Source: an uncultured Veillonella sp.
GTDB lineage: Bacteria; Bacillota; Negativicutes; Veillonellales; Veillonellaceae
Length of the DNA: 64,000 bases
Direction of reading: 5' to 3'
Assembly (NCBI GenBank): GCA_902478055.1
Contig: CABSJL010000002.1
Coordinates: 70,033 to 134,032, forward strand
Of this stretch, positions 8,801-17,069 are shown piece by piece. A program made the translations under genes and the position numbers. A model generated the notes under the pieces. It saw only the letters and a list, made by a program, of their open reading frames with translations. It was not told the DNA's origin and made no database searches. The stretch's first letter is position 1. The number at the start of each line of letters is the position of its first letter.

Positions 8801-10087
8801 TTGTGTGAAAGTATCCAACGATAAGGTATGAACATTAGCAACAGCGTCAAAATCACCTGTATCTACAACGTATTGACCCTTAACTTTAGCATTACCAGCG
8901 CCAATAGATAATTGGGCATCATCGATACGAACCAATCCATTATCATATACTACATTTCCCTGCACGCGGTCCACATGGTACCCTTTATAAGAAATACCAT
9001 CACTACCTATGGTGGCATCTACCCGAGGCGCTACAGTAGTGCCTCCAATATGCACACGACCACCGACAATACCAGTAACCCCCACATCGGTAATGGCTTC
9101 TAGATTCACCTTATCCGCTACAACATTAAGGTTGAGATATTCTTCGTCTTTCCCCAGTGTAATAAGACCATTAAGCTTCGCTGCTTGATCATTGATACGC
9201 CAAGAGCTATGGCTAATAACAATTTGGTCATGATTGAGCATAATACGACCTTCACCATCAGTAATGGTATACATCGTATTGCCTCGCTTATAAGTGCCTG
9301 TTAAACCTTTAAAGCCTACATTGCCACTCATAACATATTGCCCATCTTCACTTTTAACATTGAGATGTAAATCTTGTAATTTCCCCTTCGTTACAACAAG
9401 ATCTTTGCGCAACGGAACAAAGCTCATAATACCAGCAGTATCAATTTCATCGGCTTGTATAAAGACATCAAAATTAGACAAATCATCCATATCTATTTTG
9501 CCATTTACAAGGACAGATGAACCATCTACATCAGCATTAAAAGCCCCTTTGGACATACCACTCATATTAAGAGCAACGGTGCCATCAAGGTTTTCAACAT
9601 TGCGTTTAATGCCATCTTTAGTTCGCAGCGCTATATGGCCATTATTAATGGTAATATCACCATCAAAACTGCCCGATTTATTCGGATCAGATGGTTTAAC
9701 TAACTTTTCTATACTCCAAGTTCCATCGTTCAATTGCCATATGTGAAGATCAGGTGCATCCACGGTAACACTGGATATAGCTGTTGCCCCTGATGTATTA
9801 CCTCCAATTATGCTTGGTAATGCAGATAGTTTAACCCCTACGGCTACATCTTGTGCCGTCCCTACTAAGTGACCATCCCGATCTTTAATCACCACATCTG
9901 ATAAAACTACATCACCATTCCAATTGATACGAAGAGAATCATAGTCCACAGATCCGTTTATGGTATTATTTACTTGTTCTTTAACCATAGGTTCTACATA
10001 GGTCTTAGCTATAGGGTTTATACTAGCACCCACTGCAGATAATCCTAAAATTGCAGCCCCTATGAGACACCACTTTTTACGGGTCAT
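5801..10087 (-). CDS. tamB: TamB/AsmA-like translocation and assembly module protein
   Basis: A 1428-residue TamB (DUF490) protein. It has a single N-terminal membrane segment (about 8-25), then more than 1000 residues of repeating beta-strand units (pattern G.i......n.p...G.) that in known homologues form a hydrophobic groove bridging the inner and outer membranes. The conserved C-terminal DUF490 domain (about 1150-1428) contains LSSNPSLSRKQIISMLTFGRG and ends in RWTRSF. TamB-like proteins are implicated in phospholipid movement to the OM and in barrel assembly. No separate TamA gene is visible here, so the adjacent bamA may serve as the partner; that is inference. ATG has GGGAG upstream. 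Confidence 0.93.
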   Translation of the reverse strand: MTRKKWCLIGAAILGLSAVGASINPIAKTYVEPMVKEQVNNTINGSVDYDSLRINWNGDVVLSDVVIKDRDGHLVGTAQDVAVGVKLSALPSIIGGNTSGATAISSVTVDAPDLHIWQLNDGTWSIEKLVKPSDPNKSGSFDGDITINNGHIALRTKDGIKRNVENLDGTVALNMSGMSKGAFNADVDGSSVLVNGKIDMDDLSNFDVFIQADEIDTAGIMSFVPLRKDLVVTKGKLQDLHLNVKSEDGQYVMSGNVGFKGLTGTYKRGNTMYTITDGEGRIMLNHDQIVISHSSWRINDQAAKLNGLITLGKDEEYLNLNVVADKVNLEAITDVGVTGIVGGRVHIGGTTVAPRVDATIGSDGISYKGYHVDRVQGNVVYDNGLVRIDDAQLSIGAGNAKVKGQYVVDTGDFDAVANVHTLSLDTFTQDLTMPITGTIDGEIHVLGKNNQVTDLVGAVQGHQIGVRGIVLDSVKADLTHSDNLTNITMVGNMGTGSFSGYGSIQNGQVDATISGNALPLTSLSSIIGDDVAGTVSTSINVKGALDNPNVTGTVWGQEVLYKGAHFNDIHSDITLDNHVLTITNGHIGDGSGGYDITGWYNINTDALDLNAKARAVRIENLIRPVTDIPITGWFETDNHITGTLANPIVEGRAHLWDGSAYGKLITNAFAKYNYKNERLEFYRFDIEGYGATITGGGTVSKDAINIDFEGKKIDMGRLLINTDYKVDGLLAGRGTITGSMDNPQFNGYILSDALSINGQLLTDIHGHVYADKSVVNVQDFSFAESNGGRYVAKGGMKLDDSKQLFGVLDVTNGSVKNLLALLDRADEHLDGQLNGSVELGGTKDNPSVIVNGKINDVSIDDKVVGDATIDASLANRKFKITTLKLPVGEGLIAMGGTLDLDGQADLQVALKDVDIVPFLPLVGKDIQATGWVTGVVNVTGETKNPKVELSGAVESGSFNGIGIDEGFALATMQDHVIQIQRIQGAKSGYKLSIYGKIPLAALYTSGYLEASDAKSMDVTIDFNEADMAVIPLVTTRVKDATGPLKGAIRLTGTIDQPEAYGTVSVRNGTMKLANVDNEITGIDGDLIFSGQQGDFQSRINMGKGSAGLAAKVNWSGHELTNYKAAVQLDGLDVRSEYVRGPLNGELYIAERDGLPTLIGNLDLENIQFKIPLSLQSSESSTNMGVDVNIHAGKGVRLYDRTLYNMFIGGDVHFGGTLQNPTASGQFDVKSGTFKYLSHVFNITKGNAHFVGGSYLPNLQLEAETNVSNYNIMLGVKGTVDHMDLTLSSNPSLSRKQIISMLTFGRGADSNSSTLTNDDVNAVATAGLQMFAFGYVQDALQNTLGLDRINITTGSIDPDEPTNRETAGNYNIEIGKYIVPKVMLTYSQGINNKQNKYGVEYSVKRNLKFTAWRTSQGNNYLGGRWTRSF

Positions 10088-10306
10088 AATGATCTCCCAT
10101 ACACATTATGAATAAAATAAATATATATACTAATCTTACCACACACACAGTAATAACTATAGTAGTTTAAGGGTAAATTTTATAAAACTAATATAATTTT
10201 TTGCTAATCATTTTCTGCAATAACTACAGATAAATTTATTTTAAACATTACCATAACATAAAAATGAAAATATACAATGAATTTACGCTTTATAAATCTA
10301 TAACAA

Positions 10307-10334
10307 AAAAAAGACGACCGAAGTCGTCTTTTTT
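10307..10334 (-). terminator. intrinsic terminator of tolC
   Basis: Arms GACGAC and GTCGTC flank a UUCG tetraloop on the minus strand. The stem is extended by A/T pairs and followed by six T, ten bases after the tolC stop. This is a textbook intrinsic terminator and marks the end of the run that starts at 16981. Confidence 0.93.
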
Positions 10335-10343
10335 AGTATTCTA

Positions 10344-11804
10344 TTATTGATTGCCACCAAGTTGTGCTAATTGTTCAGCTGCACCACTGTTTGCAATAAT
10401 TTCTGCACCTTGTCCAACTGGAGTATTCAATGGAACACCTGTCAATTGTTCAAGAGCTGCAATGCTAATATTGTAATTATAAAGAGCTTGTACATAGTTA
10501 TTACGAGCATCTGTTAATTTAGTTTCCGCATCGAGTACATCAAGGTTTGTACCAACACCAGCACGATAGCGAAGTGTAGCAATACGGAAGCTTTCTTGAC
10601 CTTGAGCAACTGCAGTTTGAGTGCTTTGGATTGTTTGCTCTGCAGAACGCAAATTCAAGTATGCTTTTTGTACTGCTAATAATACAGCATCAACAGTAGC
10701 TAAATTAGCCTCTTTTGCTTGTTCAAGTTGTGCATTTGCTTTTTTTATAGCATTTTGTGTTGCACCGCCATCCCATAAGCTCCAAGATGCAGTAGCACCT
10801 ACACTCCAGGATTTTGTACTTGTTCCGAAGTAACCATCTGGATCGGCATAACCACGACCAGCTTTTACAGCTACAGTTGGCAAGTAGCCAGATTTAGCGG
10901 ATTTTACAGCCTCTTCTGCAGATTTTACATCAAGAGCAGATTTTACAAGGGCAGAACGGTGAAGCAACGCATATGCTTTAGCTTGTTCCAATGTAATATT
11001 ATAAGGTTTATATTGTAAGTCATGTTCTGCTGTGTTAATAGCGGTTTGTGCAGGATATGCAATGACTTGATTCAAGCTAGCCTCTGCTAAATTTGCAGAA
11101 TTTTGCGCTTTTACAAGATTTGTTTCAGAATCAGCAAGATTTGTTTTAGCAGCCAATACATCAGAACTTGCTACCAAACCAACATTATATTGAGCTTGAA
11201 CATTTGTTACATGACCTTGGTAATCTTTAACAGCTTGTTGAGCCACATCAACAAGATTACGATTCATGATCAATGTATAGTAGCCACTAATAGCATCATA
11301 TTTTGCTTGTTGCAATGCTTCTTCATAGCTAGCGCCAGTGCCTTCACGGGTATAACGTGCAGAATCAATACTTGCATCAAGTTGAGGATTAAATACAGGA
11401 GCACTAATGGAGAAGTTATGACTACCAGATTTACCACGGCCAGTGTCACCGCCTGTTTTTTGAGCAGACCAACCATAGCTTACACTAGGGTTCTTGCCTG
11501 CTGCTACTTGGCTCACTGCAGATTTAGCAGCTTCATAGCCCCATTTAGTTTGTTTTGCTGTACGGTTATTCGCCAACGCCAACTCTATGGTACGAGTCTC
11601 ATCGAGGTCCAATTTGCTCTCATATGTTTTACTATCTTGAACAGATTTTTCGGCTAATTGCTTTTGTGTTAATTGAATCGCTTCTTTTTGATATTTGCTT
11701 AATTGGTCTCCATTATTAACGGAAGTTGTAACTACATCAGCAGCCATTGCACCTGTAGTAGCTAAGGAGAGCATTACACCTAAGGATAAAACCTTTTTAT
11801 TCAT
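10344..11804 (-). CDS. tolC: TolC-family outer membrane efflux protein
   Basis: A TolC-family OM channel of about 486 residues. It has a signal peptide (MNKKVLSLGVMLSLATTGAMA) and two repeated outer membrane efflux domains rich in long helices (about 60-260 and 275-465). Family-type segments include LRYRAGVGTNLDVLDAETKL and the matching QYNVGLVASSDVLAAKTNL in the first half. The ATG at 11802-11804 is chosen because GGAGG lies 8 bases upstream; an in-frame start 21 bases earlier has no such site. It trails the Mla genes by about 40 bases and probably shares their transcript. The transport partner is not in the window. Confidence 0.9.
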   Translation of the reverse strand: MNKKVLSLGVMLSLATTGAMAADVVTTSVNNGDQLSKYQKEAIQLTQKQLAEKSVQDSKTYESKLDLDETRTIELALANNRTAKQTKWGYEAAKSAVSQVAAGKNPSVSYGWSAQKTGGDTGRGKSGSHNFSISAPVFNPQLDASIDSARYTREGTGASYEEALQQAKYDAISGYYTLIMNRNLVDVAQQAVKDYQGHVTNVQAQYNVGLVASSDVLAAKTNLADSETNLVKAQNSANLAEASLNQVIAYPAQTAINTAEHDLQYKPYNITLEQAKAYALLHRSALVKSALDVKSAEEAVKSAKSGYLPTVAVKAGRGYADPDGYFGTSTKSWSVGATASWSLWDGGATQNAIKKANAQLEQAKEANLATVDAVLLAVQKAYLNLRSAEQTIQSTQTAVAQGQESFRIATLRYRAGVGTNLDVLDAETKLTDARNNYVQALYNYNISIAALEQLTGVPLNTPVGQGAEIIANSGAAEQLAQLGGNQ

Positions 11805-11846
11805 AATATGTACCTCCATACTCACCTAAAGTGAATGTATTAGTCT

Positions 11847-13106
11847 TTAAAATACTTGTTTGATACCAAAGTAGGTACCACCATTCGTGGAACCGAACGG
11901 TCTGGTCATTTGAATAACCCCATAAGTATCTTTATGTAAACGTATATCACTACGAATACGATATTTGCGATTGTTAAGGTCATATACCGCTGCGGATAAT
12001 GAAACTGGACCACGTAAATTATAGTCAACGCCAAGTCCTAATTCACTTTCAAAAATACCGCCCCGTACTAGCCATTTAGAGCTAATGAATCGACCTGCAT
12101 TTAAATCGAATTTAGTGCCATCGCCGATATTGGAAAGGCCAAGCTCAGCCATACCTTTATCATTATAAGCACGAACACGACCATTGATGCGGAATTCATC
12201 ATCTGTTGTGTTATATAACAAATCTACAGAAGGCTCAACTTTAGTAGATGACTTTTTTTCAACATTATTTCCATCTACTACATTTCCACTTGCATCAGTT
12301 TGATATGCTTTACCACCCATCAATTTGTTGATGCGAGCTGAAATCTGTGCCGTATTATGTAATGTTTCCTTAATATTTTCCTGTGCTTTAGGATCAGTTA
12401 CAGTAGACTCCATAGAACGAGCCATATTATCTACACGATCCGTAGTTTGTTTTAAGTTAGTCAAAATAGCACGCATATCATTGCCTGCATTACCATCTGC
12501 ATTAAATTGTTGAGCAGCTTGATTTAGCTGTGCCGTTACATCAGCCATATTTTGTGTAATCGCTACAGCATTATCAGCCATCGTCGCAGTAGATTGCAAG
12601 GAATGTTTAAGTGCATTTTGCGTTGCTGGATCACCAATAATATTATTGATAGATTGCAACATTTTTTCGGTGCCATCCATTAACTTTTGAGCACTTTGCA
12701 TCGCTTTATCCATAGCGTCTGCACCTTCGCCCTTAACAGAGTCACCATCTTGTAAAAACACCTTAGATTGACCTGGTGAAATTTGAATAAATTTATCACC
12801 TAAAAAACCATCTGATCCCAATGTGAACGTAGAATCACTTGGAATTTGTGTTTTTTCATCAAGCTTCATTTTTACTACAACACCATGCGGAGTAATCTCG
12901 ATATCAGAGACATTACCGATGGCCACACCTGAATATTTAACTTGATTGCCATTTTTTAGGCCATTAACTTGAGCAAAATCGCCAGTAATCGTCATTTGTG
13001 GCTTAGCCCATATATCAATGCGACCTACAAAAAGTATTCCCGCAATAAATAGAGCTATACCTATTATTGTGAAAGCCCCTACCTTGGCCTCCGTCGTCCA
13101 CTTCAT
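11847..13106 (-). CDS. mlaD: MlaD-type MCE protein with C-terminal beta-barrel region
   Basis: The substrate-binding subunit of the Mla phospholipid transporter. The 419 residues divide into an N-terminal membrane helix (10-28), an MCE domain (about 37-115, with VKYSGVAIGNVSDI and GFLGDKFIQI), a helical stretch (about 125-270) rich in Gln, Asn, Met and Ala, and a C-terminal beta-strand-rich region (about 285-419) ending in Phe (GIKQVF). Ordinary E. coli MlaD is about 180 residues and stops after the MCE domain. The extension looks like an OM barrel joined by a helical rod, an architecture reported for Veillonella parvula MlaD. The start overlaps the mlaF stop (TAATGA), so the two are translationally coupled. 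Confidence 0.92.
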   Translation of the reverse strand: MKWTTEAKVGAFTIIGIALFIAGILFVGRIDIWAKPQMTITGDFAQVNGLKNGNQVKYSGVAIGNVSDIEITPHGVVVKMKLDEKTQIPSDSTFTLGSDGFLGDKFIQISPGQSKVFLQDGDSVKGEGADAMDKAMQSAQKLMDGTEKMLQSINNIIGDPATQNALKHSLQSTATMADNAVAITQNMADVTAQLNQAAQQFNADGNAGNDMRAILTNLKQTTDRVDNMARSMESTVTDPKAQENIKETLHNTAQISARINKLMGGKAYQTDASGNVVDGNNVEKKSSTKVEPSVDLLYNTTDDEFRINGRVRAYNDKGMAELGLSNIGDGTKFDLNAGRFISSKWLVRGGIFESELGLGVDYNLRGPVSLSAAVYDLNNRKYRIRSDIRLHKDTYGVIQMTRPFGSTNGGTYFGIKQVF

Positions 13107-13864
13107 TACACATCTCCCATCGCAGATACATTAATTGGTTCTGCTTCACCATGAATAAACTGTTGTACCTTTTTATTTGTAGAATTCTTAAAGTCTATTG
13201 TATCAGAAATTTCCACAAATTTCCCCTTATCAAGTAAAGCTATGCGATTTGCCACGTAAAACGCGGATTGCATATCATGTGTTACTACAATAGAAGTACA
13301 ACCAAGCCGTTGTTGCATCCCCTTAATTAGCATACTAATCGTACCAGATGTAATAGGATCCAAGCCGGATGAAGGTTCATCATAGAGGATTAAGCTTGGG
13401 TCTAGCGCTATGGCGCGAGCTAAGCTAACGCGCTTTTTCATACCGCCTGACAATTCGTTAGGCATATAGGATTCATACCCTTTCAAACCGACCCAATCTA
13501 GTCGCTCTGCTACAATGCGTCGTATCTCATCGTCGCCTAAGTCCGTATGTTGACGTAAGCCAAAGGCCACGTTTTCGCCTACCGACATAGAATCAAACAG
13601 AGCAGAGTATTGGAATACCATCCCCATTTTTCTTCGTACTGTATTAAATTCATCTTCAGATAATGTTGTAATATCTGTGCCATCTACAATAATCTGTCCC
13701 GATGTAGGGCGCTGCAAGCCAATTAATAATCGAAGCAATGTACTTTTACCACTGCCACTACCACCTAATATAACCAACGTCTCCCCATCATTGATAGTAA
13801 GATTAATGGAGTCTAAAATCACACGTGACTCATAGGCAACTACAACATCGCGTAGTTCTATCAT
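13106..13864 (-). CDS. mlaF: Mla ABC transporter ATP-binding protein
   Basis: ATPase subunit of the MlaFED phospholipid transporter, 252 residues. It carries Walker A GGSGSGKST (about 34-42), the Q loop in VFQYSALFDSM, the signature LSGGMKKRVSLARA, Walker B LILYDEPSSGLDP and the switch His in VVTHD. The LSGGMKKR form and the long C-terminus are typical of MlaF. It sits between mlaE and mlaD in the order E-F-D, with a 20-base gap to mlaE and an overlap with mlaD. Confidence 0.95.
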   Translation of the reverse strand: MIELRDVVVAYESRVILDSINLTINDGETLVILGGSGSGKSTLLRLLIGLQRPTSGQIIVDGTDITTLSEDEFNTVRRKMGMVFQYSALFDSMSVGENVAFGLRQHTDLGDDEIRRIVAERLDWVGLKGYESYMPNELSGGMKKRVSLARAIALDPSLILYDEPSSGLDPITSGTISMLIKGMQQRLGCTSIVVTHDMQSAFYVANRIALLDKGKFVEISDTIDFKNSTNKKVQQFIHGEAEPINVSAMGDV

Positions 13865-13884
13865 AAATCCCTCTAGCGTATCTA

Positions 13885-14646
13885 CTAATATAACAAGGTA
13901 GATAAAAAGTAATTTAATACAAATACTAAAATAATACTAGTTACTACAGAACTAGTTGTGGAAAAGCCTACGGCTTCTGCGCCCATTTTAGTTTCCATCC
14001 CCTTATAGGAGCCTACCAATGCAATAACAGCACCAAACACACTGGACTTAACTAAGCCTAATGTGAAGTCTGAAATAGTAGAAAACATTTGAATAGAATC
14101 TAAATAGGTACTTGGCGCTAAACCCTTAATTGCAGTAGCCACAAAGTAACCACCTGCAATGCCAATTACTACACCATAAAACGCCAATATAGGCACCATA
14201 ATCATACATGCTACTACACGAGGTACCACAAGATAACCAATAGGATCGACAGCCATAACACGAAGCGCATCGATTTGTTCGGTTACCTTCATTGTACCAA
14301 TTTCAGCCGTGATGGCAGCGCCAACACGGCCAGCTAGTACTACCCCTACTAAGATGGGACCTAATTCACGTCCCATAGCAACAGCCATAAGACCACCTAC
14401 AGTGCTTTGTGCACCATATGTAATCAATACATCTGTAATCTGTAAGGTCATAACTGCACCAGCAAAGAGTAACGTTAAACTGATAATCGGCAACGAATCT
14501 ACGCCTAAGTGAGCCATCTGCTGAAACACATGCCACAGATTAATCATTTTCAGTTGTCTAATTGTGTGCCACACCAATAATGTAGCACTCCCCATCTGTG
14601 ATAGGCCGTTCATTACAGCTCGTCCTATCGATTCTAGCCAATTCAA
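13885..14646 (-). CDS. mlaE: Mla ABC transporter permease
   Basis: Inner-membrane permease of the Mla system, 253 residues with five to six membrane segments. It contains the family-typical GRELGPILVGVVLAGRVGAAI, TMKVTEQIDALRVMAVDPI and LVVPRVVACMIMVPIL stretches. The start codon is TTG at 14644-14646 with AAAGGG eight bases upstream. No MlaB or MlaC gene follows, so this is the minimal E-F-D system, consistent with an MlaD long enough to reach the OM by itself. Confidence 0.94.
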   Translation of the reverse strand: MNWLESIGRAVMNGLSQMGSATLLVWHTIRQLKMINLWHVFQQMAHLGVDSLPIISLTLLFAGAVMTLQITDVLITYGAQSTVGGLMAVAMGRELGPILVGVVLAGRVGAAITAEIGTMKVTEQIDALRVMAVDPIGYLVVPRVVACMIMVPILAFYGVVIGIAGGYFVATAIKGLAPSTYLDSIQMFSTISDFTLGLVKSSVFGAVIALVGSYKGMETKMGAEAVGFSTTSSVVTSIILVFVLNYFLSTLLY

Positions 14647-14677
14647 CAGTTTAGCCCTTTCCCCTTACATTTTCAGC

Positions 14678-16684
14678 TTATTCAGCTGCATTAGTATCAT
14701 TTACTTTAGATTCATCCTTTTTATCAGGTGTTTTTTGGTCTTGTTTATCAGATTTTTTCACATCTTGTTTATCAGACTTTTTCACATCTTTTTTACTGGA
14801 TTTATCCTTTTTGGATTGGTCTTCCAATTCTAATTTATGTTCCATCTTGCTTTGATTTTTAACTTCTTTTACGCGTTTAGCTAATGCTTTATCGCGATCG
14901 GCTGGTTTCATAACATGAATTGTAAATTGACCATCACCTTGAACGATGTATTCCGTATCAATAGCAGTTTTTTCTATTTGATTATCATCGTCCTTACTAG
15001 AACTCAAATCTTCTTGACCTGTTTTTTTCTTTACATCCCCTGGCATAGGTTTTGATTCCACATCTTTAAGTTTAGCTTTTTTAACAGATTGGGAACCATC
15101 TTCATCAACAAGACTAATGCCATCTTCTAAAAACTCTACAACGATTTGATTATTTGTATCAGTCTTTTGAATTTCATCATAAAGTTCATTAAAATCTTTA
15201 TGAACTTTTAAGCGACGTAAAATTTCATCAGTTAAATTATATTTTTGCTTTTCTAATACATAAGGTAATGGGATTTCACCGCCCCCACGCACCTCTAAGG
15301 TATACTTGCCAACAGCTTGATCCTCAGGAACCTTAAAGAAGATTTGTTTAACGACCTTCTCACCGCGGAACGGCTCCAACGTTACATCTACAACGATTGT
15401 ATCACCAGGGGAAACAATGGTTGAAGATGCAGAGGCATCAACAAGCTTAGCTGTTTTCTTATCTTGTGTCACCTCAGTTTCTACAGAGATGTCAGAAATT
15501 TCATAATTAATGAATCGGTTATTCATAAGAACGTCGATAACATTATAGAACTCATCAACAGCCTTCTCAGAGATAGAGTCAGAGCTATAGAACATATTAG
15601 TTCGCGTCAACGGTTTATGCTCTTTACCTCTTGGTGTGATTGTATAAGAAATGGTAGCCGTACCAGCGCCACTACGATCCAACGTTTTATTCAACATGTT
15701 ATATAGAGATGTAGCCGCTAAAGTCGGTGTCATCTCACTATCTTCAATAACCTTAACAGAGCTAGTTTTATCACGCCCCATATCAAGGTCTTTCAAATGG
15801 AATCGCATAGGGATCCCTGGAGAAATCACACCAGAAACACCTGCAATACCAGCACCTCTATCTTCAGTTACAGAGCCAACTTCCTTGCCCATAGAGCCCA
15901 ATTTGAAAGCAGCATCATAACTTTTAACTACTGTAAAGATGCTTGCATTATGCATGAAGTAGTTTGAGGAGCCATGTTTTAAGAATGGATGACCAAAGGC
16001 AACAATCTTTTCCCCATCTACATAGGTAACAGTACCAATGGCCCCCAGTTTTAGGTCACCATCAACTAGTAATGCTGCTACAGAACCACCGGCTTCTAGA
16101 GGTTTAGCAATTTCATCACCACTAGCACTAGCCGTATCATATGTTTCATATTTATATTGTGGCAACTTGGATTTGAAGTAATCCATGGATGCTGCATCAA
16201 AGCCATAAGCCATAAGTGGCGTGCCAAGAGGGATCAATTGTTTATCATCCCATGGTTTGGATAAGTTCTTCTCATATGGAATATTCCATAATTTCACCAT
16301 ATCCTCGATAGGGGTAATCATCCCAATCGTACCATCTGCAAAGCCCCAGCCATAAGCAACAGCACCAACGAGCTTACCATTTATATATACAGGACTACCA
16401 CTCATGCCATGAGCGATGCCGCCTGTTTTTTCCATAACAGGACCAGAGAACTTCGCTAAAATAAGATGACCAGATGGTCCCTTATCCTTCATGACACCAA
16501 GTACCTTTACATCAAAGGTAGAAATGGTATCTCCTACAATTACAGTTTTTGCAATGCCTTCCATACCTGTAGTTACATCATTGACAGGCATGAAATCAAC
16601 AGCCTGTGCAGCTGTAAGTGAAGTACAGAAGAAAAGCGCCAGTATCGCTTTTCTATACCGACGCCAAGAATGAGAAAACTTCAT
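14678..16684 (-). CDS. SpoIVB-type (S55) serine protease domain protein
   Basis: A 668-residue exported protein. The signal peptide (1-28) ends in AQA. The N-terminal half matches the SpoIVB peptidase S55 family: GMSGSP at 93-98 followed by VYINGKLVGAVAYGWGFADG, and FGHPFLKHG near 235. These hold the expected serine and histidine. The SpoIVB PDZ domain is not obvious. The second half (about 390-590) is beta-rich and unassigned, and the tail (about 625-668) is a Lys/Asp/Ser-rich repeat. In Bacillus, SpoIVB signals across the space between forespore membranes; here the gene lies 32 bases before mlaE in a non-sporulating-type cluster, so an envelope role is inferred. ATG has AGGAG upstream. Confidence 0.82.
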   Translation of the reverse strand: MKFSHSWRRYRKAILALFFCTSLTAAQAVDFMPVNDVTTGMEGIAKTVIVGDTISTFDVKVLGVMKDKGPSGHLILAKFSGPVMEKTGGIAHGMSGSPVYINGKLVGAVAYGWGFADGTIGMITPIEDMVKLWNIPYEKNLSKPWDDKQLIPLGTPLMAYGFDAASMDYFKSKLPQYKYETYDTASASGDEIAKPLEAGGSVAALLVDGDLKLGAIGTVTYVDGEKIVAFGHPFLKHGSSNYFMHNASIFTVVKSYDAAFKLGSMGKEVGSVTEDRGAGIAGVSGVISPGIPMRFHLKDLDMGRDKTSSVKVIEDSEMTPTLAATSLYNMLNKTLDRSGAGTATISYTITPRGKEHKPLTRTNMFYSSDSISEKAVDEFYNVIDVLMNNRFINYEISDISVETEVTQDKKTAKLVDASASSTIVSPGDTIVVDVTLEPFRGEKVVKQIFFKVPEDQAVGKYTLEVRGGGEIPLPYVLEKQKYNLTDEILRRLKVHKDFNELYDEIQKTDTNNQIVVEFLEDGISLVDEDGSQSVKKAKLKDVESKPMPGDVKKKTGQEDLSSSKDDDNQIEKTAIDTEYIVQGDGQFTIHVMKPADRDKALAKRVKEVKNQSKMEHKLELEDQSKKDKSSKKDVKKSDKQDVKKSDKQDQKTPDKKDESKVNDTNAAE
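14740..14787. repeat. two tandem 24-base units in the S55 gene
   Basis: Two 24-base copies (14740-14763 and 14764-14787) differ at one base and encode the repeated KSDKQDVK units of the Lys-rich tail. A partial third copy follows at 14788. Copy number could vary by slippage. Confidence 0.85.
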
Positions 16685-16696
16685 TCCTTCTCTCCT

Positions 16697-16981
16697 TTAT
16701 TTACTTTCTACTGTGACAACGATTTGATCACGAGAAACGTCTGAGCCCACTGTAACATTAACCGCCGTTACAGTACCAGTTACAGTAGATTTAGCAGCAG
16801 CCATAGGGCCAGCCAATGTCTCTACAGTTACCAATGTTTGACCTTCTGTTACAGCAGAGCCAACAGAAACTGTAGAAGCAACTTTACCTGTTAATACACT
16901 TTGGTATGATACAGGGGCCGCCATTACAGAGCTAACACTTAAAATGCCTAAAGCAGCTAATGCCAACACTACTCTTTTCAT
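16697..16981 (-). CDS. small secreted biotinyl/lipoyl-like (barrel-sandwich) protein
   Basis: A 94-residue protein with a signal peptide (MKRVVLALAALGILSVSSVMA) and a body of about 70 residues built like a biotinyl/lipoyl domain: a repeated G-V-V-G-V-GQ pattern (VSVGSAVTEGQTLVTVET and VNVTVGSDVSRDQIVVTVES). The lysine that would carry biotin or lipoate (MKM in carrier proteins) is absent; the turn reads TLAGPMAAAK. It is therefore unlikely to be a cofactor carrier and more likely a free-standing hybrid domain of the kind found in HlyD-type adaptors. It is the first gene of the run with the S55 protease, Mla genes and TolC, directly behind a strong promoter. Function unknown. Confidence 0.75.
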   Translation of the reverse strand: MKRVVLALAALGILSVSSVMAAPVSYQSVLTGKVASTVSVGSAVTEGQTLVTVETLAGPMAAAKSTVTGTVTAVNVTVGSDVSRDQIVVTVESK

Positions 16982-17019
16982 AACGATCCCTCCTTTTACA
17001 AAATTAGTTATGTATTTAT

Positions 17020-17048
17020 AGTATACTAAATTATTACTAATATTTCAA
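17020..17048 (-). promoter_or_regulatory. sigma-A-type promoter of the Mla-TolC run
   Basis: On the minus strand TTGAAA (17043-17048) and TATACT (17020-17025) are separated by exactly 17 bases, about 40 bases before the ATG of the small secreted protein. With no strong terminator seen until after tolC, it probably drives all six genes from 16981 to 10344. Confidence 0.8.
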
Positions 17049-17069
17049 ACAAAATTGTATGCAACGAAT

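Noticed and set aside
11103..11657. Plus-strand open frame of 184 codons opposite tolC
   Set aside because: Antisense shadow of tolC; residue composition (Cys, Ile, Ser rich) is that of a reversed coding strand.
16697..16981. Biotin carboxyl carrier protein
   Set aside because: It has a signal peptide and lacks the MKM lysine, so it cannot be the carrier of a cytoplasmic carboxylase.
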